Source of the DNA: Peribacillus frigoritolerans
GTDB lineage: Bacteria > Bacillota > Bacilli > Bacillales > DSM-1321
Direction of reading: 5' to 3'
Length of the DNA: 64,000 nucleotides
Assembly: GCF_040250305.1 (NCBI RefSeq)
Contig: NZ_CP158190.1
Location: 3,752,001 to 3,816,000, forward strand
A program made the position numbers and the translations under genes. The notes below the pieces were generated by a model. That model ran no database searches and was not told the DNA's origin. It saw nothing but the letters and a program-made list of their open reading frames with translations. Below, piece after piece: positions 1 through 8,268 of this stretch. The stretch's first letter is position 1; each line of letters opens with the position of its first letter.

Positions 1-2158
1 GTCCTAATTTATCCGACTCCGGATATTCAATCCTGGAGTGGAAGATACCATTAAGCGATTCACATAAAGAATGCTTCACGATACTCAATTCTCTCATAGT
101 AATGTCACATTCATCAAATTGACCATCAGAGATCCTGTCCTGAATGATGAAACTTACCAGTTCTTCAATCTTCTCCGGAGTTGGGTGCTTCATCGATCTC
201 ACTGCAGCTTCCACACTATCGGCTATGCCGATGACGGCTACTTCCTTCATTACTGCCCTCGGCCCGGGATAACGGTAGTCCGCTTCGAGTGTGGACTCAT
301 CTAGTTTTTTTGCCTTGTGGTAGAAAAATTTCAATAAAGTGGTCCCATGATGCTGCTCTGCAATATCCACAATCTCTTTCGGAAATTTGTTACTGCGAAG
401 CATCTCCCCGCCGTCTACGGCGTGGGCAATGATGATATCCCTGCTCGTTTCCGGCTGCAGCCGATCATGCGGATTCTCTTCATTCATCTGATTTTCGATG
501 AAGAAATGCGGCCGCTTCGTTTTACCGATATCATGATAATAACTGCCGACCCTTGCCAGCAATCCATTCGAGCCGATGGCTTCACAAGCCGATTCCGCCA
601 AATTGGCCACCATCACGCTATGATGATATGTCCCCGGAGCCTCAATCAAGATCCTCCGAAGTAAAGGATGATTGGGATTCGCGAGCTCGATAAGCTTAAT
701 TGATGATAAGATCCCGAAACCAGCCTCGAAAAACGGCAACAGGCCCATAGTCAAAACGGCTGCACCCACTCCAGAACCCATCGCAGCAGCAGCATAATAC
801 AAGTACTCCATTCTAGTATAATGGCTGTCCATAATAAAGATGAGCGAAAAAACAAATGCCATATTGATTAAAGCCAATAGCAGCCCCGCTACCAGCACCT
901 TTGATTTGAAATTGGGCCTCGATAGAATGATGATTGCCGTCAATCCCCCAAATATGATATAAAGCCCCATCGAGAAATCCAGATTTCCAGGTGTATCACC
1001 ATTGAATATAATCGTACCATACGAACCTAACAATATGATCATTGCTACCGCTAGCTTATCATTCAATAAAATCTTGATGAGCATCGCCGCCATGGCACCC
1101 GGGAAAATGTATTCCAAGTTCGAGTTTTTCAGGTCTGCGAGAATGCTGACTGTTTTCATGGTAGCCATTGAAAGGATGAAGACAAGACTGAAAATCAATA
1201 ACTGATTGTACTTGTTATCCTTTTTGGAAATGGAATAGTAGAAAAAGTAATAAAAAGCGGCAAAAGTCAGGAATATGAATAACAGCAGGCCGATATACGG
1301 GTAAATGGTAGACTCCGTATTTAAGAAGCCCGCCAGTTCAAGCTGCCTATATACATCCCTGTCCACTAATTGATTTTCTTCAACGATGATCTGACCTTGA
1401 AGGATCCTGATCGGCTCCACGCTTTCAACCGCTTTCCTACGCTGTTCCTCGGTTTTGTCCTTATCGAAAAATACATTCTGAATGATTGCCGTACGCGCAA
1501 GGGAAGTGGAGGCTTTTTTCATATCGCCGCTAATGCTCATATAACCCAATTCCTCTACAACCTTTTTCTTGGCATTTTCGACGTCACTTGCAGCGATTCG
1601 GGAGCTCATCACATTATTCACTGCTGTAATGGTTGAATCCTTCGCTATTTTCAACTCATCTTCATCAGCCTGCACTAATGCAAGGAAAACGGATTCCTCG
1701 ATATTTTTATTCACTTCATCGGTCAATTTTTCTTTTAATATGGAAACTTTTTGAGCATCCGTCTTTACGGTCTCTTTTTTATCCTCCTTTTCCTCATCTT
1801 CTTTATGATTTTCATCGGGGTCCGTTTCTTGATTCACCTCTATCGCTGAATCGAAAATGGATGAAATCAGATCGACTTTATTTTTGGCATATTCTTTTTT
1901 TAAAGAATATACATCCGCCACCTGTTTTGAAATCTCTTCTTTTTCCTGTTCCGTCTTATAGGTATCTTCCACAGTCTTGGTTGAACGGATCGTTTGTTCT
2001 GCAGGCTTAAACAGCTCTACCTGGACCCTTTCAGGTTTAACATTGGAGAACATTAACACATAAGCAAACAAACCAAGTATGATGAACAATAACACTTGAA
2101 AAAAACGATGGACCAACAGCCCTTTTATTTGAGTGAAAAATTTCTGGATACGATTCAA
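1..2158 (-). CDS. pgpH: 7TM-HD cyclic-di-AMP phosphodiesterase PgpH/YqfF (C-terminus cut by window edge)
   Basis: Membrane-bound HD-domain phosphodiesterase that degrades the second messenger c-di-AMP. The start is TTG at 2156-2158, seven bases after an AGGAGG site. The N-terminus has one membrane helix (about residues 18-37), followed by a long Glu/Lys-rich extracellular 7TMR-HD domain and a multi-helix membrane block (roughly plus-strand 700-1350). The cytoplasmic HD domain shows GTYHHSVMVA and then YYHDIGK (plus-strand about 515-640). The frame is still open at base 1 after 719 codons, close to the usual family length, so only a few residues are missing. It follows phoH on the same strand, but a strong terminator lies between them, so it probably has its own promoter in 2159-2317. 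The family function is established; the identification is from motifs and synteny. Confidence 0.93.
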   Translation of the reverse strand, partial: MNRIQKFFTQIKGLLVHRFFQVLLFIILGLFAYVLMFSNVKPERVQVELFKPAEQTIRSTKTVEDTYKTEQEKEEISKQVADVYSLKKEYAKNKVDLISSIFDSAIEVNQETDPDENHKEDEEKEDKKETVKTDAQKVSILKEKLTDEVNKNIEESVFLALVQADEDELKIAKDSTITAVNNVMSSRIAASDVENAKKKVVEELGYMSISGDMKKASTSLARTAIIQNVFFDKDKTEEQRRKAVESVEPIRILQGQIIVEENQLVDRDVYRQLELAGFLNTESTIYPYIGLLLFIFLTFAAFYYFFYYSISKKDNKYNQLLIFSLVFILSMATMKTVSILADLKNSNLEYIFPGAMAAMLIKILLNDKLAVAMIILLGSYGTIIFNGDTPGNLDFSMGLYIIFGGLTAIIILSRPNFKSKVLVAGLLLALINMAFVFSLIFIMDSHYTRMEYLYYAAAAMGSGVGAAVLTMGLLPFFEAGFGILSSIKLIELANPNHPLLRRILIEAPGTYHHSVMVANLAESACEAIGSNGLLARVGSYYHDIGKTKRPHFFIENQMNEENPHDRLQPETSRDIIIAHAVDGGEMLRSNKFPKEIVDIAEQHHGTTLLKFFYHKAKKLDESTLEADYRYPGPRAVMKEVAVIGIADSVEAAVRSMKHPTPEKIEELVSFIIQDRISDGQFDECDITMRELSIVKHSLCESLNGIFHSRIEYPESDKLG

Positions 2159-2317
2159 GGAAGGTCCTCCTAATAAAAATGATGTTTATTATTCTAGATA
2201 TGTAAAATCATAACAGTTTTTATGTGAATTTTCACCTTCGTATTAATAAATGTAAAGCTTCTTTCATTCCATATCCACTTTTTCACGATAAAGTTTGTCA
2301 TTTAGACACATCACGAA

Positions 2318-2344
2318 AAATCCGCCGATTGAAATGGCGGATTT
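2318..2344 (-). terminator. Intrinsic terminator after phoH
   Basis: Perfect 9-bp arms (AAATCCGCC and its complement) with a 9-nt loop, followed on the minus strand by TTTTTC. It lies just past the phoH stop and separates phoH from pgpH. Confidence 0.85.
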
Positions 2345-2348
2345 CTTC

Positions 2349-3311
2349 TTATGACTTCGCCTGCTCGTAAGCAGTAATGATTTTGGCGACAAGCGGATGT
2401 CTTACAACATCACTTTGTTCAAAATAAACAAAGGATAGACCTTTAACATTCTTCAAGATCTCTTCTACCCTGACAAGACCTGACTTCATGCCTTTTGGAA
2501 GGTCAATTTGGGTCCGATCTCCCGTAATGACCATTTTCGATCCGAAACCAAGCCTGGTCAAGAACATCTTCATTTGCGCTTCCGTCGTATTCTGGGCTTC
2601 ATCCAATATGACAAAGGCATCTTCAAGCGTACGGCCCCTCATATAAGCCAGAGGAGCTATTTCGATCGTTCCACGTTCTATCATCCTTTGTGTCTGTTCC
2701 ATCCCTAGAAGGTCATGGAGAGCGTCATACAGCGGACGTAGATATGGATCTACCTTTTCCTTCAAATCACCAGGCAGAAAACCAAGGCTTTCCCCTGCTT
2801 CGACCGCAGGCCGTGTCAGGATAATCCGTTTAACATGTCCATTTTTCAACGCATTGATGGCCATCACTACAGCAAGATAGGTCTTCCCGGTTCCGGCAGG
2901 CCCAATTCCAAATACAAGGTCCTGTTTCTTTATTGCCTGGATATAGTATCTCTGCCCGATTGTTTTGACTTTAATGGATTTCCCCTTAGCCGTTTTTGCG
3001 ATTTCCTCATCATATAATTCACCGAAATACTCCAATGTGCCTTTTCTTGCCAATTCAATTGCATAAAGCACATCTCTGGAACTGATTGCAATTCCTTTTC
3101 TGACCACTGTCAATAATGCCTTGAGGATTTCCTCCCCCATCGTTACCCGCTCGATATCACCGGCAACACTCACCGCTTCACCTCGGGTTATGACGGAAAT
3201 GCCTAGCTCCTCTTCGAGCACTTTTACATTTGAATCTCCATTGCCCAATAAAGCGATCGCTTCATTAGGTGATTCTATTTCCAGCTTAATTACTTTCACA
3301 TCATCTGCCAT
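2349..3311 (-). CDS. phoH: PhoH-family P-loop ATPase
   Basis: 320-residue PhoH/YlaK-type cytoplasmic ATPase, linked in the family to RNA metabolism. The N-terminal 100 residues form a KH-like region. The Walker A motif is GPAGTGKTYLA (about 138-148) and the Walker B is FVILDEAQN (about 233-241), followed by a helicase-like ITGDRTQIDLP motif. The start ATG has AAGGAG seven bases upstream. Only 3 nt separate it from the yqfD stop, so yqfC-yqfD-phoH are probably cotranscribed, and a terminator follows. Length is normal for the family. The in vivo substrate is not known from sequence. Confidence 0.95.
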   Translation of the reverse strand: MADDVKVIKLEIESPNEAIALLGNGDSNVKVLEEELGISVITRGEAVSVAGDIERVTMGEEILKALLTVVRKGIAISSRDVLYAIELARKGTLEYFGELYDEEIAKTAKGKSIKVKTIGQRYYIQAIKKQDLVFGIGPAGTGKTYLAVVMAINALKNGHVKRIILTRPAVEAGESLGFLPGDLKEKVDPYLRPLYDALHDLLGMEQTQRMIERGTIEIAPLAYMRGRTLEDAFVILDEAQNTTEAQMKMFLTRLGFGSKMVITGDRTQIDLPKGMKSGLVRVEEILKNVKGLSFVYFEQSDVVRHPLVAKIITAYEQAKS

Positions 3312-3314
3312 TCG

Positions 3315-4502
3315 TTAGTCTCCTTGAATGATTGGTTGTCCAATCGCTATATCTTCAATAACTTGGTAATGTATAGATAATTTAACTTTACCATTCTCCA
3401 TGCTTTCGTGCAAAATTTTTTCTTCGACGATTTCATCTTCCTCGTCTAAATGCTTTTTCAATTCAGCTTTAGCCATTTTCCTGCCTTCCTCCACCGCTTC
3501 TTTCTCCGTATAACTTCGTACAATATCTTCCTTGCTCCTTAACGTCACTTGTTTATAGGAAATGGGCAGTTCCCATTGAAGAAAGTGAAACGGCCTCATT
3601 GTCGTTTCTTTTTCCTGTTTTTCATATCCCGGATCCTTGAAACCCCATACCGGAAGGGAAAAGCCCCCCATTTTTAAAAAGTGCCTGCTCGTTTCATCTC
3701 CGTTAAAAACAGAAAACTTGGTTTTTAACGGAACTTCCACTTTCGCTTTATACCACGTTTTCCCTTTTATTACTCCCTGTGCGGATACAATTTCCTGTTT
3801 ATCCTCTTTTCCAATCAATCCTGAAACAAGAAGCTGTCCCTTTCCTACATAATCATTCACATTAACAATAGATTGTCCTTTTTCAACGAACATATCAGTG
3901 ATGATCGCTTTTTTAGAAGCTACCAAATTCTGTGGAGATGTCTTCTCGACCTCTTTAGGCTGCCGTTTTTCTACAACCCGAAAATGGTAAGTCGTTCCCT
4001 TCAGCTCTACCCCTACCCATGTCAATGCACCAATCCGGTCCGACAGCTTACGCTGAATCGTATCCACATCATCAACAAAGAATTGCACTTTACCGATTTT
4101 CACGCCCATCTTGTCCAATTCTTTCCGGATGGCATGCTCGGTTGCCGGTTTGGCATCTTGAACCTCGATGCCCCATACCATATTGGAAAGTACGAATATG
4201 CAAAGCAGGAAAGCGATCATCCCCGCTAAAAACCCGCTGTTTTTCATGACTCTCTTCAATAGGAAAGGGAAACCCTTTCCCTGCATGAACTTTACTTTAC
4301 AATCGCTCTTACGCATGACCTGACGGAGTTTTGGGATATCCCTGATATCCATATGGAAAATCAGGGATTCACTTCCGACACGCTTCACTTCCCAGATATG
4401 AAGCCCCCTTCTCGTCAGCATATTGATCAGCCGTTCTGCACCTTTGCCATAAGCCTTCACCTTTACATAGCCTGTATAATAGTTTGTCCATTGGTTTTTC
4501 AT
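3315..4502 (-). CDS. yqfD: Sporulation membrane protein YqfD
   Basis: 395-residue sporulation protein of the YqfD family. The N-terminal 80 residues are cytoplasmic, with a membrane helix near residues 88-110 (LAGMIAFLLCIFVLSNMV). The extracytoplasmic part includes a POTRA/BON-like region around residues 113-175, and the C-terminal half is charged. In B. subtilis yqfC-yqfD are mother-cell sigma-E genes. yqfC is 15 nt upstream, and a sigma-E-like -10 precedes yqfC here. The start ATG has GGGAGG upstream. Biochemical function is unknown. Confidence 0.92.
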   Translation of the reverse strand: MKNQWTNYYTGYVKVKAYGKGAERLINMLTRRGLHIWEVKRVGSESLIFHMDIRDIPKLRQVMRKSDCKVKFMQGKGFPFLLKRVMKNSGFLAGMIAFLLCIFVLSNMVWGIEVQDAKPATEHAIRKELDKMGVKIGKVQFFVDDVDTIQRKLSDRIGALTWVGVELKGTTYHFRVVEKRQPKEVEKTSPQNLVASKKAIITDMFVEKGQSIVNVNDYVGKGQLLVSGLIGKEDKQEIVSAQGVIKGKTWYKAKVEVPLKTKFSVFNGDETSRHFLKMGGFSLPVWGFKDPGYEKQEKETTMRPFHFLQWELPISYKQVTLRSKEDIVRSYTEKEAVEEGRKMAKAELKKHLDEEDEIVEEKILHESMENGKVKLSIHYQVIEDIAIGQPIIQGD

Positions 4503-4517
4503 GGAGACCTCCCGGGA

Positions 4518-4802
4518 TCATTCATTGATAAAATAAACCTTATCAATTTTGCCTTCGAGCATGATTTCTTCCGGCAAAATCGTCTTTATGACAAAGGCAT
4601 TTCCCTTTATCAGCAACTGCCCATTTTTCAGCATCAATCGCACTTCGCTGTCTGTAAAAGCCAATAAGCCACGATGGTTTTCAATATAAATATGTAATTG
4701 TCCAATCATTGTAATTCGCGGCAGGTCCATCATGACATCTTGCGGAAGGTCCATTGTTTTGGTCATAAGCTGTTTCACTTTTTTTCCCCAATTGCGTGCC
4801 AT
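4518..4802 (-). CDS. yqfC: Sporulation protein YqfC
   Basis: 94-residue YqfC-family protein containing the YabP-type fold: LPRITMIGQLHIYIENHRG, then a run of short beta-strands. It probably acts in the mother cell with YqfD. The start ATG is preceded by GAAAGGGGG. It is the last intact backbone gene before the foreign island. Its promoter region survives between the ATG and the island's first gene, so the insertion has not obviously silenced it. Confidence 0.88.
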   Translation of the reverse strand: MARNWGKKVKQLMTKTMDLPQDVMMDLPRITMIGQLHIYIENHRGLLAFTDSEVRLMLKNGQLLIKGNAFVIKTILPEEIMLEGKIDKVYFINE

Positions 4803-4825
4803 AAAAAAGAACCCCCTTTCATCTC

Positions 4826-4858
4826 AATGTATGTATTATTTTATAGATAGCTTGATGA
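4826..4858 (-). promoter_or_regulatory. Probable sigma-E promoter of yqfC
   Basis: On the minus strand the octamer CATACATT (plus 4826-4833) matches the sigma-E -10 consensus, 24 nt upstream of the yqfC start. The region 14-16 nt further upstream (TCAAGCTA) is only a partial match to a sigma-E -35. yqfC-yqfD are sigma-E-dependent in B. subtilis, which supports the call. The element lies at the edge of the island, so the -35 could include junction bases. Confidence 0.5.
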
Positions 4859-4909
4859 AAGTGTGATAACACAGCCTTTAGGTAATAATATTCTTCAAGG
4901 GGGAACATT

Positions 4910-6499
4910 ATGATAAAGCACGTAGGAATCTTATTGAGGATTAGTCGAGAGAGTACAGAAAACGCTGATACATTGCTTTCACATAGAACCATAGCCGAAC
5001 GGTATATGAAGGAACATGGCTATACCTATCAAATATATGAAGAAGTTAAATCAGGTGCTTCTAATATTGCTAACCGTACCGCCTTATTAGAAATGTTAGC
5101 AGATGTTGAAGCTGATAAATTAGATGCAGTGTTTGTCGTAAGTATTGACCGTATCAGTAGGGATACACTATATGCACAAATGGTAGCTAAAGTTATTGCT
5201 GATGCTGATATACCTGTTATAACGCCTGAAAAGACGTATGATTTAAATAGTGACGATAGGTTGTTATTTGATATTCAGAACGTTGTATCTAGCCAAGAAT
5301 TAAGGCTAATCACTAAACGTCAAAGGTCTGGTAAACGGGAACATATAGCTAGAGGTCAGTGGGCACAAGGTGTAGCCCCCTTTGGTTATAAAAGAAATGA
5401 AGATAATACTAGCCCTAACTATAAACACCTTGAAATTAACCCTACTGAAGCTGATGTAGTACGGATGATATTTACTTATGCAATTGCAGGAAATGGTATT
5501 CCTACGATTATAGATAAGTTAGCGGGCTACACTACAAGAAGTTACACAACCAGTAAGGGAAAATATCATACAGGCAAACCTTTTAGTATTAGTATGGTCA
5601 ATACGATTCTGAAGAATAGGGTTTATGTAGGTGAAGTTCAGATGCAAATTAAGGATAAACGGAAGAATGTTGTAGATGTTATTTCTACAGTTAATGCACA
5701 TGAAGCAATAATTGATACAGATACCTTCGAGAAGGCACAGGAAGCAGTAGCTGGACGTTTATCGGGTGGTGCTGAAGGTTTGGTTAAGCGTAACCGTAGT
5801 AGAGGTGAATGCCTATCTATATTGAAGGATTTAGTGTATTGCAATAGATGTGGTAGCAAGATGGGATTCAGGAAAGATTCTAAACAGCAGGATGTTGTAT
5901 ATCTAAAAGCTTGCCCATGTGGTAATAAAGGTGCAACAGAATCCCGACTATTAGAAGAGTTCTATAATCAGTTTGAATTCACAGAAAGATACTTTACGGA
6001 ACAATGGGAAAAGGCTTTAGCAACACCTATGGAAGATTCTAAGGAAGTACTACAAAAGCAATTGAAGCAACTACAGGAACAACAGGACAAACTAAACAGG
6101 AAACTAACTAAGATACGTTCCGCTTACCTTGATGAAGTTTTTACAAAAGAAGAATATTTAGCTGATAAAACGGCTACTGAAGAAGAACTGATGTTGCTGA
6201 AGAGGTCTACAAGCGATTTAGAAAGGCAATTGGTTAACCTAGATACTAAAGATGTTGCCGAAGGCTATGCAGAGAAGCTGAAGTTAATCCATAAGGTTAA
6301 GGAAATGGTTAAAGATAACCCTAGTTTAACGGATGAAGTAACAACACGTGCTAATACAATAGAAGCTAACCGAATGCTTAAAGTTCTGATTGATAAGATT
6401 TACTACCAGAAACATGATGAAAAGATTATAGGTTCTGATGCAATGGGTAATCCAGAAGTTGACTACAATATAATAGAAGTAACAATTGCACCTAAATAA
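4910..6499 (+). CDS. Large serine recombinase (site-specific integrase/excisionase)
   Basis: 529-residue serine integrase. The N-terminal resolvase domain carries LLRISRES with the presumed nucleophile Ser12, and FVVSIDRISRDTL supplies the conserved arginine region (about 75-88). The long E helix is followed by the recombinase domain (GQWAQGVAPFGYKR onward). A zinc ribbon starts at about residue 311 (LVYCNRCGSKMG ... ACPCGNKG), and a coiled coil runs roughly 370-450, typical of synapsis control in large serine integrases. RBS AAGGGGG lies 7 nt before the ATG. It sits beside the left junction and most likely moves the island. I see no recombination directionality factor that I can name. Confidence 0.93.
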   Translation: MIKHVGILLRISRESTENADTLLSHRTIAERYMKEHGYTYQIYEEVKSGASNIANRTALLEMLADVEADKLDAVFVVSIDRISRDTLYAQMVAKVIADADIPVITPEKTYDLNSDDRLLFDIQNVVSSQELRLITKRQRSGKREHIARGQWAQGVAPFGYKRNEDNTSPNYKHLEINPTEADVVRMIFTYAIAGNGIPTIIDKLAGYTTRSYTTSKGKYHTGKPFSISMVNTILKNRVYVGEVQMQIKDKRKNVVDVISTVNAHEAIIDTDTFEKAQEAVAGRLSGGAEGLVKRNRSRGECLSILKDLVYCNRCGSKMGFRKDSKQQDVVYLKACPCGNKGATESRLLEEFYNQFEFTERYFTEQWEKALATPMEDSKEVLQKQLKQLQEQQDKLNRKLTKIRSAYLDEVFTKEEYLADKTATEEELMLLKRSTSDLERQLVNLDTKDVAEGYAEKLKLIHKVKEMVKDNPSLTDEVTTRANTIEANRMLKVLIDKIYYQKHDEKIIGSDAMGNPEVDYNIIEVTIAPK

Positions 6500-6513
6500 A
6501 ATTAGGTGTTTTT
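6489..6513 (+). terminator. Terminator of the recombinase gene
   Basis: CACCTAA and TTAGGTG arms flank a 6-nt loop that contains the stop codon, followed by TTTTT. A short but canonical intrinsic terminator. Confidence 0.7.
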
Positions 6514-7345
6514 CTATGTTTACCGATTTGTAAAGCTAGGTGTAAAAAATCCTTACAATTAGATAAGTTTGTAAAATGAAAGAATTAACGGTAAGCGTTA
6601 TAGAAAGCCTGTTATCTCAACCTTTGTATGAAGTAGAGTAACAGAAATTGATTGATTTTAGTTGTCAATCTAAGCTACATTGTAATCATTATAATTAAGT
6701 ATACCGTTTTCCCCACCATAAATTACCCTTGACTTTTTACAGCAATTACCCCCACCTTTTTCTACAGCAATTACCCTACCCTTTTATACCACCCCTTTTC
6801 CCTACCATTATTAGTACACCTTTTCCACACCCTTTTTAGGCAATTTCCCCACAGAAATAGGCACAACTTTCCCCTACCATTTCCCCCACCTATTTATACC
6901 ACCCTTATTCCCACCCAAACACTACGCACTAAATTACCCCTAACATTTGCCCAACCTATTGCTACCACTACATTGTACGGCTATATGATTAGGAACAATA
7001 GGAACAGTTATATTATTAGTACCTACTACTATCGCCTTATACTAAATGATTAGTTTTAACATCATAGATATGTAATGATTTATAGATAGCTGTATCAATA
7101 ACCATTAACACTAATCATTACACTTAATGTAATATCCTAACACTTGTAATTAAATCATTAATGTGAATCAACCGTCACTGATGTTTAAATAATATCAATT
7201 AAAGTTGACCAGTAGGGGTGTTCTAAAATTTGGACGAATTCTGGTTTGGGTGTTAATCCTTATAATAAATATCAAACTAAACTGGCAGGTCAATTTTTTT
7301 CATCTTTAAAAATAAACTTGGCGATAACTTGTTCCAATTTATCAC
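6514..7345. other. Non-coding control region: C-rich, G-poor tract followed by AT-rich repeats
   Basis: No convincing gene. Bases 6709-6960 contain only about 11 G in roughly 250 nt, while C is abundant in ACCC/CACC/TACC blocks. TACAGCAATTACCC occurs twice, at 6738-6751 and 6763-6776. From about 6980 to 7170 the composition flips to AT-rich, with several copies of ATGATTA or its complement TAATCAT. TTGACC at 7204 and GGTCAA near 7290, followed by a T-run, form a loose inverted repeat just before the promoter of the next operon. The C-rich transcript is what a Rho loading site looks like; the complement is G-tract-rich. Confidence 0.6.
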
Positions 7346-7374
7346 GTTACAGAAAATACCTTATTTGTTATACT
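7346..7374 (+). promoter_or_regulatory. Probable sigma-A promoter of the membrane protein-KAP operon
   Basis: GTTACA (7346-7351), a 17-nt spacer, then TATACT (7369-7374) preceded by TG as an extended -10. It ends 35 nt before the TTG start at 7410 and lies inside the longest reading frame of that gene, which argues for the downstream start. Confidence 0.55.
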
Positions 7375-7409
7375 TTACAGTGATGACAAAATTATCAGGA
7401 GGTAAGGTA

Positions 7410-8246
7410 TTGAAAGGGATTAACGAATGGGTACAAAATAATAAAATAAAATCAGTCTTAATACTATTATTAACTTTTTATCTTTTACCGCTTTTAATCG
7501 TTCATATATTATATAAACTACCTACAATTTCCACGGTGTTTATAACAAAGTGGACAGCAGGTGAATTAATTGATTACTCTGTAACATTTATGGCATTTCT
7601 CGGAACTCTTGCATTAGGGGGTGTAGCTTACATTCAAAATAATAGACTTAATAAAATTAATAACGATTTAATTCAACATCAATATAAGCCAATTATTACT
7701 GTAAGCCCTTCTGTTGATGAAAATAATGAAAGAGAGAAATTAAGAACCTATTATAGGACAGTTGAAAGAGACAACACTGGTATTTTAATAAATCATGGAT
7801 GGTCAGAAAGCCAAACGTATTTCCCTTCTGCAAAATTAAGTTTTTTAAATATCGGTTTGGGACCTGCGGTAAATGTTCAATTATTTTGGTATCAACTTGA
7901 CAGTGTTGATGGAATCTCAAAATTAGATGAAATCTCAAAAAGAAATATCGATGATTTTTATGAAAAAGTTAAGTATTCTAATTTTACATATATTGATAAC
8001 GGTATCACTAAAAATGAACCTTGGGGGATTTTCACAGACTTTTCGTTAGGAGTAAACGAAGATGTAAATAGGCTTAATTTGTTATTATCATTTGAAAATA
8101 ATGCTTCTCCATTTCACAGTATCATAGAAATTAAATATGAAAATTTGTTGGGGATGAAATTTAAACAGCTTTTATATTTGGGATATAATGGAGAACCAAG
8201 CATGTTACCTATATCAAATGTATATGTTAATAATTCATCAGTTTAA
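7410..8246 (+). CDS. Two-helix membrane protein paired with a KAP NTPase (unknown function)
   Basis: I place the start at TTG 7410 because AGGAGGT ends 6 nt upstream and a promoter lies just before it; the frame is open back to an ATG at 7329 without a ribosome site. The 278-residue product has two membrane helices (about 15-35 and 56-74), both near the N-terminus. The soluble C-terminal domain of about 200 residues is probably beta-rich (LSFLNIGLGPAVNVQLFW, then IIEIKYENLLGMKFKQ). No catalytic motif is recognisable. It ends 22 nt before the KAP NTPase, so the two are one operon. A membrane effector or anchor controlled by the NTPase is a reasonable guess, not shown by sequence. Confidence 0.72.
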   Translation: MKGINEWVQNNKIKSVLILLLTFYLLPLLIVHILYKLPTISTVFITKWTAGELIDYSVTFMAFLGTLALGGVAYIQNNRLNKINNDLIQHQYKPIITVSPSVDENNEREKLRTYYRTVERDNTGILINHGWSESQTYFPSAKLSFLNIGLGPAVNVQLFWYQLDSVDGISKLDEISKRNIDDFYEKVKYSNFTYIDNGITKNEPWGIFTDFSLGVNEDVNRLNLLLSFENNASPFHSIIEIKYENLLGMKFKQLLYLGYNGEPSMLPISNVYVNNSSV

Positions 8247-8268
8247 GTTGGGATTGTGAGGTTACTTA

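Noticed and set aside
7329..7409. N-terminal extension of the two-helix membrane protein
   Set aside because: The extension covers the TATACT promoter and has no ribosome site; TTG 7410 follows AGGAGGT.
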